Assembly (NCBI RefSeq): GCF_050624435.1
Contig: NC_134535.1
Location: forward strand, 126,591,731 to 126,655,730
From: Tenrec ecaudatus
Lineage: Eukaryota; Chordata; Mammalia; Afrosoricida; Tenrecidae
Length of the DNA stretch: 64,000 nt
Direction: 5' to 3'
Shown in pieces: positions 11,275 to 25,000 of the stretch; the first letter of the stretch is position 1, and every line of letters begins with the position of its first letter. Below the pieces are notes generated by a model. The model worked only from the letters and a program-made list of their open reading frames with translations. It was not told the DNA's origin and did no database searches. The translations under genes and the position numbers were made by a program.

Positions 11275-13454
11275 CCCCTTTTCATTCAGTTTGAGATCTT
11301 CCTGACTCTTTACACAATGCATTATTTTCCATTTAAATCTGCACACTTTTGAATGCGGCTACGAGACTCGGAATCTTATTTAAGCCTTTGTTTTAACAGG
11401 CAGGGGAAGTGAAGCAGTAACTGCATGACTATCAAGTGGTGGTAGATGGGTTCCTCCCTTGACTTCCATCAACAGGAAGAAGAAAAAATATTCCTCGTTC
11501 CTTCTAGGAACAATACTGCCTCTGAAATGGTCTCGTTTTTAAAGATCGAGTGTGGATGTGATCAGGCTTCTGCCTGTCATCTCTATCTACACCCACTCCA
11601 GCCAACAGCATGGTTAGGTTTCAAAGACAGAGTCGTTCTGTGAGGAGAGGAAGGATGACCCTATCGGATCACGAAATGGGTGATGACCACATGCTTCTGC
11701 AGTGGCCAGAGAACGCCATTCCATAGCTGCTAAACTACTGAGAATCTGGGCAGCCACGGGGACACATGACCCTCACGGCCTCTGTGGGCTTGCCTTGCAC
11801 TTTGGTGTGTGCTGTTGCCAGAAGTACATCGCTAATGCACAAGCTAGTCAGCGCTGACTTTGCAAACGATTGTCAATGCAACACGTTCGAGAGTGAGATG
11901 GTTGAAGTGTGCAGGACACACAGAGGGCATGGTCGACGACATGCCATTCTCAATGTGCAAAACCTAATAGGACAATTACTGTAACTGGTTTCTTCAACCA
12001 ATCAATTGCATGAGGAAACAGAGAAGATTCGTTCAAGACTCAGTGTAAGCCATCAACCAAGGCAATGGTTGAATTTATATTTTATTCTGACTCAAATAAG
12101 CCAAATATAAAAATAATGTAACAAATGGGAAAAATTTAACACAGAGCGAATATTCATTATAAAGTATTCAGTTGTGGTTGTTAAGGGTTGATAATGACAC
12201 TGTGGATCTGTTTTGAATATAGTCGCTGTATTTAGAGGTACATCTACGCCTCACTGACAGTCTATCTTGTTATGCAGCATTTCACACTGCTGACATTGAT
12301 AAAAACTTGTTAGCCACTCTTCTGTGCATTAATGTCGTACATCCATCCGGCACTAACAAATAATGAGGTGTGAAGGGAAGTAACAGTGGTTTTGCTGGTC
12401 AGGGTTATGTGCCAAGTTCATTGGGCCATGGTTCTCAAAGACTTGGTAGTCACAAATGACAACAAAAAACCGAGTGTAGTCATCCTCTATTTGTGCTTTG
12501 ATGTGACCATTCTCCATTTTCACACAATGGAGCATTTCTCATAATGACCTGGACTTCGGAACCTAAGCACCTCTGTAGATAAGGTGTGGGTCTCTAGGTG
12601 GCAGTATTTGCAGACGGAATGATGCAATGTCTTGGATTTGCCCCATAATAACATTGTAAGTGGGGGGATAAACAAAACAAAATTCGTCCTGAGTTGTACA
12701 ACCTGGGATAGATGATAAATAATTATTCTACTTTTATATATGTTTAAAATTTCATAATGTAAAATAAAATATTAAAATAGGAAGTAAAGAAAAGATGTTA
12801 AATCTAGTAGAGCTATAAAACACAAATATAAAAAATAAATAAATGAATTTTAAAACCTAGCAAAACACAAATATATATTTAGAACAAAAGCAATTCATGC
12901 TGCTGAGGTTTTTCCTACTTGTGGACCTTTAGGGAATCGTTATTTAAGAATATGTTGACTATAAGAAGCCATAAGCGTAATAAAGTGTTATTTAAAGGAG
13001 GACACAAGAGTGAAATGGTACATACAAAACATAACTTCTTTACTGTAAAGTAATATTTCTAAGAAGTATTAAAGTCTTAAGTCTATAGATTTCACTTTTA
13101 AAGCTAAATTTAAAAAATACACCAGTGCTGTCAAGCAAAGTGAGCACAATATCACCAACATGAGTCTACAGGAATAATATGCATGGAATCGTGTGTGTTT
13201 AAATTTATGTTTACAATGCACATTCAAATAAATTCACACATATTAAAGGATTAAAATTGATATGGCTTGCCAAAGACATTCCCTGAGTCATACAGAGTCA
13301 GACAACACTGGAGGAGTGGCCTGAGGCCCTGGGAATGCCGGCCTTTTGTGATTTAGAGTTTTCTGGAAGGAGGATTCTGACACCAGGATGTTCAGTTCAT
13401 GGGGTGGTTTTTTTGCTTTTGTTTTGCCCTGGATGGATAAGCAAGAAAGCCTAC
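11275..13454. other. CD4 intron 3, AT-rich, no gene seen
   Basis: 11275-11400 looks like old antisense L1. The rest is AT-rich sequence without a recognised repeat or exon. CD4 exon 4 (second half of Ig domain 1) was looked for by its expected Cys-containing F-strand codons on the minus strand and was not found. It is expected to lie left of the window. Confidence 0.5.
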
Positions 13455-13607
13455 CTTTCAAACAGTGCTGGTTCTGTTTACTCACAAGCTTGGTATCATT
13501 CACTTTCCAGACGAAGAAGTGTGTGGTGGATTTGCAGGGGAGCTCCACCATCTTGCCTACCTCGCCCAGCACCACCTCCTTTCCCAGAGAAGCTGCTGAG
13601 AGCAGCG
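13455..13607 (-). CDS. CD4: CD4 exon 3 (first half of Ig domain 1)
   Basis: 153 bp. The acceptor is cacccag before 13607 and the donor is GTAGGC after 13455. Phases are 1 in and 1 out, so the frame joins exon 2 through a split Ala codon. It encodes the end of the signal peptide, then the A-C strands of domain 1. Against human, the BC loop region is a few residues shorter, and a Cys lies near the end (QHCLKG) about where human has Phe43, the MHC-contact tip. Confidence 0.92.
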
Positions 13608-16600
13608 CTGGGTGAAAAAAGAAGGTGTCAGGCCTCTCCAACCCACCTGGACCCTGATCTCTTACCTCTGCACCTCCCACCCGGCTTCTCCTCCCAGGCC
13701 TTCTGCTTCCCAACCTGAAGTCTGAGCACTCACCCAACTGCAGCACCAGGAGCTGTTTCCTGAAAGAGGTGCCCCCATCCATGGTGGCTCTGCTGAGGTG
13801 GGCAGGAACCTGCAGCATGCCCACGAAAGAGGGCGGGGCCTGAGGGAGATAGAATGGTTAGGCAGCAGGCATGCGCTAGGCCTGGAGCATAAATGGATGG
13901 CGTGCATACTTTCAGAATCCTTCCAGTCAATTCAGGGGACTCGATATGAAACCTAGAAGCAGATTCTCTGCTGTAATTGTCACCAGTGCCTGCCTGGGCC
14001 CGAGTGGGTTATTTCGACACAGGGAATCCAGGACAGATAAGCTCCTCAGGACCAATATGGGAGCAGCAGTTCCATGAGAGTCAGGGGAAGGTCAGAGGTG
14101 GAAAGGGGAACCAATAGCAATGATTGATGTACAACCCCGCCCCCGCCCCCGCCCCACCCTGGGGGACGAAAATCAGAAACGTGGGTGAAAGGAGACAGCG
14201 GATGGTGTAAAATAGGAAAATAGAAATAATATAAAAATTATCAAGAATTCACAAGGGTGGGACGGTGGGGGAAGGAAGGGAAAAAAGAGGAGTTGATACC
14301 CTGGACTCAAGTAGAGAGAAACTGTTTTGGAAATGATGATGGCAACATATGTACAAGTGTGCTTGATACAATTGATGTATGAGTTGGAATAAGAGCTGTA
14401 ACAGCCCCCAATAACACAGTTTCTTTTTTAAGTGGGCCATCTGCCAACTGGGAAAAGAATTCATGGGGGAAATGGCAAATTGGTAAGGACTGAGGCCAGA
14501 GAAGCCGGCCCGGCAGGAAGGTTCTTGAGTGGCAATGCTAAGATGCTGGGACTGGGTCTTGGGTATTCGGGCGCCATTGAAGGCCCCTGAGTAGAGAGGG
14601 GCATGACTGGATGTGTAACCTGGGGCCCTCCAGCTGCTAAGAGAAGGTGAACCTCAGGAAGCGGGAGGGCAGCCACGCAGGTGAGGAAAGGTGTGACCTG
14701 AACAAGAATTGCATTGTTATTCCGAATGAGTGAGAGTTACCTCTCCCTTGGAGCAGCGGAGCCAATGCACCTAGTCCAGAGAGAAGGCTGAGAACTGAGA
14801 AGGGGAAGGCGACTCCAGCAGGGAGTCAGGCTGCTTTCATGGACACCCTGTGGAGTCGGAACCCAGAGAAGATGAACGCGCTCTAGGTTGGAATTCATTC
14901 CCTAGGGAATCATACACTTTCCCAGATGTTTCACATTGCCGCAGGGTCAGGATGTGACTGCTGATCATTAGCAAGCAGACAGAACAATAACACCCCTCCT
15001 CAGTCTTAGGACAATCGCAGGAGGTCTCTGTTGACTAATTAGACAGCAGGAATTCACTGTTTGACTCGCAATCAGGTGAGGCAAATAAGAGGATCCTCAG
15101 AGTCACGTGGACATCCGCAAGCCACCTGTTTGCCTCTGAGCAGTACAGACGTTCAAAGAGACTGCGGAGGGGACAAAACAAAATCAGAAAAACAGCCTAA
15201 GTTAGGCCAACTGGAATAAGGGAAAATATGGAATGAGCTAGGTTAACTACAAAAAGTTTGTCTGTGGGCAAAGAGTGGCTTGAGGACCGTTGTGGAGGAA
15301 AATTCTCAGGAGTTGAGGGGGAGCCGAGAAGAAAGAAAGTACAGGGTAATTCCCTGTTGGGTACTGGAGCTGCCCTAGTCCCTGGGAAGGCCCCTGACGG
15401 AGACCAACAGCAAGGCGCAGCGGCAGAAGGAGTGGCTGTGGGCTTGGAAGACTTCAAGGCTGGGACTGGTGGCGCCCACGGGCCCTGGGTAAATCTTAAG
15501 GAGCAGACAGCACCGGGTCAGAGCAGTGATTCTCAGAATGTGGCATGGGCGTCCTTAGGATCATTAGGGACATTATCTGAAAATGTATTAAAAATGTAAG
15601 GTGTCAGGTCCCCACCCCAATCTTACAGAATCACGCCCGGTCCTCAAGCTTGAGTAGACCTAAGCCACAGGCACACTTGCTTAGCTACAGATACCCGCAG
15701 TCTGTACGGTTTTGATTCTGTAAGATTGGGGTGAATTGGCCGTGTGGAAAAGGCGCTTGGGGACTGACTGTAACTCTGCACAGAGCAACCAGGGCTCTGC
15801 TCGCTGGCGACCGGCAGCAGAGATGGGACACGGTCCATGTAGAGTTTCAGGAGGCTCGGTATGGTAGCTGGAGGTCAGATGACAGGGAAGAAATCGAGAC
15901 TGGGAGAAGACCCCCAGGTAGCCCCACCAAGTGTCTTTGGATTTCTGGCCCAGCCAACCAGTGGATCTCAGCGAGACCTGAAGAATGACAAGGAAGGCGA
16001 GCGGGGACCTGGGCCACCACCTGGAGAGGTGAGAGCCTGCATCCGGGCTTCCTTTCTTTCCATTCGGCGCTGGAGGTCACCCTAACATCTGTCTGCGGGA
16101 AGCCACCCTTTCTGAACAACCACAGCAAAGTGACGGCACCACCTTGGGCGTGCCCCTTCGACCTTCGACTGCCACAGTGCGCGTGCCCATTTCACCCTCA
16201 CCAACCCAACCTGCCTGAGGATAGGAGTGGTGATCAGTTAGGTGTGGCGTGGTCATAGCCTGGTACCAACTGGAGCTTAGACAAGACCAAGAAACAACCA
16301 AGATGATTCCAACTCATGACGGCCCCCGTGTGTCGGCACAGAACGGTACTCCACAGGGGTTTCCAGGGCAGATTGGGGGGACAGATCACCAGGTTTTTCT
16401 GAGGCATTCTGGGTGGACTCAGGACTCCAGTCGTTGGGTTATCAGGAAAGTGCACTAACCATTCGTACAACCCAGAGACTCCAGAGCACAGAGGAGAGAA
16501 ACTTAGAGGGGCCATTTACCTACGTAGGTGGTTAATTCCAATTCAATTGAATTGGCTTTATCTACCCTGAGATCATAGGGACACCCCCTCTCCCGAATGC

Positions 16601-18961
16601 AGTGGTTAACGCGATTGGCTGCTTAACCAGAAGTCCTCAGTTCACCCGCATCAGTTTCTCTTCAAGAGCAGGATTTGGCCGTGTGCGTCCACACAGATTG
16701 CAGGCGTGGAAACCCTGCGAGGCAGTTCCACTGTCTCAGCGAGGTCACAGCAAGGCAGAGTTAACTGTATGGCAGTGGGTTTGGGTTTGGGAGTTTTCTT
16801 TGTATCCTGAGACCTGAAGAATTAGATGGTGCCTGGCTACCACTCTCTGCTCCTCAGATTAGGGCCACAAAAGATCGACCCGATGGTATGGGAGAAAAAT
16901 GTGGACTAGAACTCAAACTCCTTACAAGTTCAGACGTACTAGGTCAGTTAGGATTAGAGGACTCCCTGTTGGGCCAGGGCCACAGTCTCAGAAGACACCA
17001 AGGCCAACTGGCATAACATTGTCCACAAAGCAACAGGAAAGTGGGTGAAGGGAGACACTGGTCAGTATAAGACATGCAAAAATAACAATAATTTATAAAT
17101 TATCAAGGGTTTGTGAGGGAGGAAGGGTGGGAAAGAGACAGGGGGGAAAAATGAGGAGCTGATACCAAGGGCTCAAGTAGAAAGAAAATGCTTTTAAAAT
17201 GATAATGGCAACAAATGTACAAATGTGCTTGATGCAATGGATGGATGGACGGATTGTGATAAGAGCTGTATGAGCCCCCAGTAACATGATTAAAAACCAA
17301 ATAAGTGCTGAAATAAATATTTAAATGTCAAAAAAATGATTAAAAACATAGCCCACAAAGACAATGTTCTCCACCTGACTTTGGTGAGAACTGACTGGGG
17401 TCTTACAAGCGCATGAATGGCCATCTAAGACGCGACGCTGGCCTTTCACTTTCCAGAGGAAAGAGGAGGGATGAAAATGGAAAGACACATGGGAAAAATT
17501 GTTCAATAGACAGACAGACCACTTAAACATCAGTCTCCACAACTAGATGGTGCCCGGCTGCCATTGTCAACTGCTCTGAAGGGGTCACTTTGGAAGGAAC
17601 TGGATGTGATGAAAATGAACATGAAAATCATAACAAAGCCCAGGGTTATGGGTCACGTAGAGACCAACAGTGGAACCCCCAAGACAATGGCCCTAATCAC
17701 CCTTCAGGCCTGGGACTGAATAAGAGGTCTACATCAGTGACAGTAGAGAGGGCCATACACCTTAGAATAAACAATGATTTCAGATTAAGAGAGCATTCTC
17801 GCATGGACAAAGTGCAGAGGGTTAGGAAAAAAGAGGAATTAAAACAGCAAACCTAGGGAGCAAGTGGGATAAGTGGTGTTACAGCATTTGAACTGAGATC
17901 AATGAGATGAAATAAAGTGAATAGGAATGGTTGAAGGGAAAATTGATCATCTGTGACCTCCACAATAAAAAAAAAGTTAAAAATAATAATACTTTCTCCT
18001 AATTGATAAGAATGAGTGCCTTGAACACTGCAGTCATTGAGAGAATTCCCCGGGTGTGATCAATGGACAATGGCCACTCAGAAGGTTGGATGGGAATCTT
18101 AGGGGCTATGAATTTACGATAATGGTGATGGGGCGATTTAGGAAACAGTAGTAAGAATGGTGGAATGATTTGAAGAATGCGATCAATGTTACCGAATTGT
18201 ACATCTAAAAATAGTTGAGATGGTGTATTTTTGGCTTTGCACACCTTCAAAAAAATTAAATCAATACCCTTTTCTAAATTAGAAAGCAAAAACGACTTGG
18301 CAACTCCCTGAAGCCATTGTCCTGAGGTATTCTTGAAACGTGGAACCACATTTTAGCAAAATAACAACCCCAGGAAAGGATATTATCCCTGAGTACAATG
18401 CTTCATTAAGATAAAGTCTATATGACCTGTTATTTTTCACGTTAGATGTCTACCACCTCTGGGGGATCACCTTTCAGCCAACTGATGGACTTCTAAAGTG
18501 AAAAACAACACCCTATCCAGCTAGCAGCCCAACGCATAGCCACCACACCATCAGGGGTGCTGAAAAGGACAACACTGGCCACAAAATAAAGGTCAGAAGG
18601 CAAGGAGGGGCAAGACTGAAGGGCGAATGGAAACAGGAAACCCAGGGGGGAAGCAAAAAGAGTGCTATTCTAGAAGGGACTGCAAGCAATGTCATGAAAC
18701 ACAGAAGGACAAAGATTGCGTGGGACCAGGACGAGGCAGATAAAAGGCAAGCTACAGACTTTGGAGGTTCTCCGGGGACGGAGGGCACAGGGAACCACAG
18801 ACTCAAAGGCTGACAGGGGCTGACTTGGTGAAAGGGAGGGTGGCGGGCCACAAGAGGGAGAACAGAGATGAGGGGGGGTGGTTGCAGGGGGTCCTTGTTG
18901 AGGATTTTGAACTGCTGAATACTGAGTCAGTAATCTGACATGTAAACACCCCCCTCACCTA

Positions 18962-19001
<40 letters not shown>

Positions 19002-22000
19002 ATTTTAAAGACTTTATCAAAAGACAAGCTACAACGGGGAGAAGGTCTTCAGAAACTGGATCTCTGCCGGGCGTGGTGGCGCGCGCCTGTAGTCCCAGCT
19101 ACTCGGGAGGCTGAGGCTGGAGGATCGCTTGAGTCCAGGAGTTCTGGGCTGCAGTGCGCTATGCCGATCGGGTGTCCGCACTAAGTTCGGCATCAATATG
19201 GTGACCTCCCGGGAGCGGGGGGCCACCAGGTTGCCTAAGGAGGGGTGAACCGGCCCAGGTCGGAAACGGAGCAGGTCAGAAACTGGATCTCTGACAAGAG
19301 CCTAATAACAAAAACAGGTGAGACTTTCACATAAAAAAAAAAAGGCAAGCAACCCAGTCATAAAGTAGATTTGAATAGGCAGTTCACCAAAGAAGCCATT
19401 AAAAAAATTTGAATGGAGATGGGGTGTTAGAGATTGAGGTGTGTGCTCCCCAAAAAGACTATGTTAAAGTCCTAACCCCTCCCATCCACATCTGCAAAGG
19501 TGACCCTGTTTGGAAATAGTCTTTGAAGGTGTTTTCCATTAAATTCACAGGAGATCATGCCCAAAGTAGAGTAGGTCCGAGTCCAGTCCGAGTGGTACCT
19601 TATGGAGGAGGGGCACCAAGAGCCAGAGACATGAAAACTTGCCCTGTAAAGGTGAATCTGCCTACATGCCGAAAAATCCCTGAGGCTACCAGAAGTTGAA
19701 AGAGACAAGGAACTATCTTTCTTTGCAGCCTTTAGAGCAGTGGTTCTCAACCTGTGGATCGTGACCCCATGGGGGGTCATCTCACAGAGGCTGCCTAAGA
19801 CCATCGGAAAGCACATATTTCTGATGGTCTTAGGAACCGAGACCATCTCCAGGTGGGTCCACCCACATGTAGATACTGGCGTGAAGATAGTTACCCATGC
19901 TACACAATCCTTCAAGATTAAATTTCATTTATCTGTAACTAGAAATAAATATTGCCTAATATATAATGACATATTGTTTTTTTGTGATTCACCACTATGC
20001 CTTAATAATGTTCAATTATTAACAATGAATACATATCCTGCCTATCAGGTATTTACATTATGATTCATAACAGTAGCAAAATAACAGTTATGAAGTAGCA
20101 ACGAAAATGATTTTATAGTTGGGGGGTGTCACCAAAACACGAGGAACTGTATTGAAGGGTCGCGGCATCAGGAAGGTTAAATACCACAGTTTTCGAGAGA
20201 ACATGGACCCATCAACACCCTGAATCTGGACTTCTAGCCCCGATAATTGTGTAAGTTTCTATTCTGTTACTAAAATGAGTCATTCAGTGTGTGGTGGTTA
20301 CATAATCTGTTTTCTAGTTGAGACTTAAGAGGGAAGGGGCGGAGCTTAGCCTGTCAATCAGGTTGCAGCTTGATGACCTCATTGGAGGCGCAAAGAAGAT
20401 CAATAGCTCACTGGAGGTGGGACACGAACACCCTCTGTGAGACATTCCTGCGGACAAGACACATGGAGCTCTGATAGAGCCCTGGAGCTGAAGGAGCCAT
20501 GTGGAGACCCCTGCCAGCGCTGAGATGCTTACAACACCTTGACTGGATCCACAAGACTTCCCACCCACTGGCCTGTGATCTCCCTGCATCTGGTGTCATT
20601 GCATGGTTGCATGAGGCTGAAGAGGAATTTATAGGTTAGTATCAGACATATGGGCTAACATCAGACTTGCGGACTTGATCTGAACTGGACTGGGATGTTT
20701 TCTCAATATTCAGTTACTCTTGTATATAAAGCTCTTTCATATACACAGATACACGTGTGGATATACACACATATAGGCACACATATCCATGAATTTGTTT
20801 CTCTGGTCTACTCAGACTAGCACACAGTGTGACCCAATCCGTACCTTCATTTCCCCCCCACCTTTCCCTGCTCTGCTTGCTCTCTACCAACGAGGCTGAC
20901 TGCTACAGAGCACACCTCCCTTCCTCCCACTCCCAGTTGACCAGCGAGAATTGCCAGCAGAGATGCCGAGTTGGGAAAGAACATGGAAGGTGATGCTCCT
21001 GCCTGGTGGCCTGTTACCCACAACTGAAGCCCCAGAAACACCGTTCCCTTCACTGGTCTCCTCAGGAGCCTTCCCGCGAGTACGAGTGTCTGGGGCCCTT
21101 AGCGTATTTGTTGGTTCCTTTAACCCTGTCCTCACCTCTGCAAATAACTCTCTTCCTATAAATAACCCCTTCTCTACAGGCCCTTCAACCGCCTGAATCG
21201 GATCCTGCCTCCTGTGGGGTGCTGATCCGCAATCCACCAGAGGGGTGCAGTCTCCCTCCGAAAAGCTTTGGGGAGGGCGGTGAGGAAGGGGTCCTTCCAG
21301 ACCATCCATGTTTAGGGCATGATGAGTGCTTGTATACATATCACTCAAAGTTTTTAATGTAGTTGAATCCCGTTTTTTTTTTCACATGCATTTTGAAGCC
21401 CCGTTCATACAGAACTTTACTCATTTGTTCCTTTAACTAAGGAAATAGGAACAGGATGCAAAAGAGCCTTGGCGGTTTGGTGATCAAAGGCTGCTAACCA
21501 GGAAAGTCTTCAGTTTGAACCCTCCAGCTGCTGGACAGCAGGACGATGGCCTAAGGATGGACCGCCTGGTAAGAGGCTGCTCCTGGCCTCGTCCATCACA
21601 GCAAAGCAGAGTGATGGCCCTGCAGCAGAAAGCCCCTGGAAACCATTAGCCCAGTGGGGGAGTGGACCCCGCAATCAGCAGTGCTCCCAGCCCTGGGACC
21701 ATGAAAACTAGGGGGTTCCCAGGTACCCCAGCTGTTCTGGAAAGGACCACATTAGAAGGGTCTTCATAGAGTGGGAGAAAAATGGGGGGAAACAACTAAA
21801 ATTCATAACTGATCACAGACTGATGAGACTCCCGAGACTGTGGCCGTTAGGCTTCAGGTCTGGAGGTGATCTCATGCCACGTGAGAATAACCAGCCATGT
21901 AGGATCAAAGGGACAGCATTTCCTCAAGGACAAATTTCGGAGGGTTAGGAAACAGGAAACAGAGAGGAAGTGAGATACGTGATAATACATTGAGGGATTG

Positions 22001-25000
22001 CAGTGATGGGTTGAATACTCATGCGCAAGAATGGTTGGATATAAAATTATGATTGGCTCTGTTATCCTAATTCACTAAAAAAAATTTTTAATAAACAAAA
22101 GCTAAAGATACAGGGGTGGGGTGGGGATAACCACTTTGAAAACCCTGAGGCAGGTCTACCCCGTCTTCTAGCTGCCCCATGACACACTAGAGGACAATGG
22201 GTGTTGAGCTAGTTAGTTTATTGTGCCAACCTGGCCGATAAACACAGGTGGGGTAATTGAAGAGCCGAGAGATAAATGGCTCAGTGAGCCTCGCCTTTCT
22301 AGTTCTCAGGTCTCTTGCTTTCTGATGGTTGGACCAGGGTGCAGCTGCCTTAGCCAGTGCCCTGCTTCAGCTTGCAAGGCTCACTTCCTGCAAGACATCC
22401 CCAAGGAGAAGCCACATGGACCTGCCCCGATGCAGCCCTGGGTGCTGGGGCACCCGTGTGGAGACCCCTGCCCGGGCTGAGATGTTTACACACTCACTGA
22501 CTCAGCTTTCCTCCTGCAGTTGGTGTCATTGCGTGTGTTTTGTGAGATGGAGGAGAACTTTGTGGATTAGTGTTGGACATATGGGTTAATGTTGGACTTG
22601 TGGGCTTGGGCAGCACTGGGTTGAAACATTTTCTTGATGCACACTTAACCCTTTCTATAAAACTCTCTCTTCGACGTGAGTTTCTGTGAATTTGTTTCTC
22701 TAAAGTACCCGGACTAACACAGGTGTAGAAAACAGAAAGGAAGTTTCCAGAAAGGGGGGGTGGGGGGAGGCTAGTCAGTCACTGGGGTGAAGTTGTTTAC
22801 AAGTTAGTGTGGGAAATGGAAGGCCTTAGAGGGCGAGAAGGGTGGGGTAGGGGTACCCTTACACCTGAGAATCCACTGCCCCCCACCCCAGACCCGCTGG
22901 CTTCTGAATGAGCAAGGTGCGGGGCTAGCGCTTCCCTCGGCCTGAATTTAGCTTAGCCCTCGAAGGTGCTGGCACAAGGCTGAGGACATGCACCCCTGCC
23001 CCCTACTCCCGGTGGGTATGTCCCCCACTGGGCCGATCCCGCCCTCCCGCTGCCCACCCGCCTCCCCCGCCTTGGGCTGGGGCTGAGCCGCGGTGGAGGG
23101 GCCTTTCCAGCCGGGCCCGCGGTGCCCACGGTGCCCACGTCCGCAGCCGGGCGCACGAGCCGGCCTGCAGCCCCTCCCGAGGGCGCGTCCCCCGCGGGCC
23201 CGGCCTGCGCTCCCCGCTCCGCAGCTACACGACGCCCCGGGGCGGGCTCCCCGGCACCCGCACCCCCAGCCTTCGCCCCGCCACAGGCCTGGGGGGAGGC
23301 AGGGGGAGCTGCCACTGGGGTGGACAAGGGACCATGCCCCCGGCCCCCGCACCCCAGAAACACACAAAGGCACGGAGGGAGGAGGGAGCCATCGACGCAG
23401 AGCGAGCCGAGCGACCCTCGAAATGGCTCGCTGGACCTCTCACGACCCCCAATGGCGCCCCGAGGTGGGAGCGGGGCACCCGGCTGGCCGAGACGCCCCG
23501 CAAGGACGGGCGACGCTGGAGCGGCAGGACGCGGCGCCCCGAGCAGCGGCCGGCGCAGAGGGCAGGCAGGCGCCTGGCGCACGCCCCCGGCCCCCGGTAG
23601 GAAGAGGGCGCAGCCCCACCACAGCGACAGTCTGTGGTCCCCGCGGCACTTTCATCTCCGCCGCGTGCCGCCCCCGGCCCCCCTCGAGCCGGCCGCGGGA
23701 TATCCTCCGACTGCGCGCCCCTGTCTACGGCTCGCTTCCTAGAGACCACGACCCGCTCAGGGGGCTCTGTGGTTCCGTGGCTACAGCCCCGCCATCCTCT
23801 GCCATCAGACGCCCACAAGAGGGGGGCCGTGCCGCCCTGCTGCCCCCCCCCGCCCCCCAAGGCGTAGGCCGCTCATTCTTAGAGCTTTGCAAAGGGCCCC
23901 GTACCCCACCTTGCCCGCGGCCTGCACCCCCTCCCTTGTTGCATTCAACCCACCTGGGGGAGGTGGGGGGCGAACTTTGCCAGACGCCTCCTGGTCTACC
24001 TTGGGTACCACCTCACCGTCCCTTCTGCCTGCGTCCAGGGCCTAGCGTTGGTGTGGAGCTTCTCCTGAGAAGCCACTGGGGAGGTTGTTGAAAATATCCA
24101 GGAACCAAACCAAAAGATTACGAGAAATTAAGACAACATCCACGACCAACCATCTGCCCGTTGAACCAGGTCCTCACACATGCTTCAGCCACATGGATTA
24201 CATCCTCCTGGGCTGCGGCCATCAGGGCCTTCTGCAAAGGATCCCACCACCGTTAACGTGCCTCAGTGCCACCCAGAGAAAAACTCGGGGTGGGGGTGCT
24301 TGTATTCAGAAGTGAGCTCTTCTCCACGGTGCCTCGAATTAGAGGAGAGTCGTCATCTCCCAACTGTCTCCCGCTTGCAGCTCTGTCCCCTGAGGGGACA
24401 AGGGCGGCCATTTTGTGCGAGTCTATACACAATGGCGTGCAGAAATTACTTATCAAAAAATGAAATATCAGGGTTTGTCCTCCATGGGATTTTACGCCCC
24501 CAAAAAGGCGCCCCACAAAGGGCAGGGCATTTAGGAAAATCTATCCCACCTAGAGCGAGAGCTCCTGAATTCTTGGGGATGGGATCTTTTTATTTCAAGG
24601 CAGCTGACGAGGTTCTTGTCCAACCAAGAACACTGTGAAGCGTAGACAGAGGACTCCCAAAGAGCTGGAGCTTCGAAGCCGTAGAAATCTTAGGACAAGG
24701 GAAAGGGCCAGGGCGAGGCTGGAATTCTAAAGCCTCAACCTTGAGGCACGTAGAGTTCTGCACCCCACCAAGCCCAGGGGGAACCGGCCAGTTCTGAGAC
24801 CCATGGCGACCTGCTTTGAGAGCAGGCTGAGTTCTCTAAAACCAGTGTTCCTAGGATGGATTCCCACCCTTCCGAACAGCTTAGCCTTCCCATTTCACCC
24901 CCATGTTAAAGCTGACCCGAGTGGAAGCGCCTTCAGACAAGTTGTACAGCAAGTCTCAAAACGCTCCCCAGTAGACAAAACGAAAAGGCACAGCGAAACC

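Noticed and set aside
12353-12535. 60-codon minus frame considered as a possible CD4 exon
   Set aside because: Lacks the CD4 domain 1 F-strand pattern and has no convincing splice borders.
19066-19277. Functional SRP RNA gene
   Set aside because: Lacks the 3' third of 7SL and is flanked by a target-site duplication, so it is a retrocopy.
23093-24091. 332-codon plus-strand frame in the intronic CpG island, with overlapping long frames on both strands
   Set aside because: All frames are open together and rich in Pro, Arg, Gly and Ala, as expected from stop-poor GC-rich DNA. No domain is recognisable.
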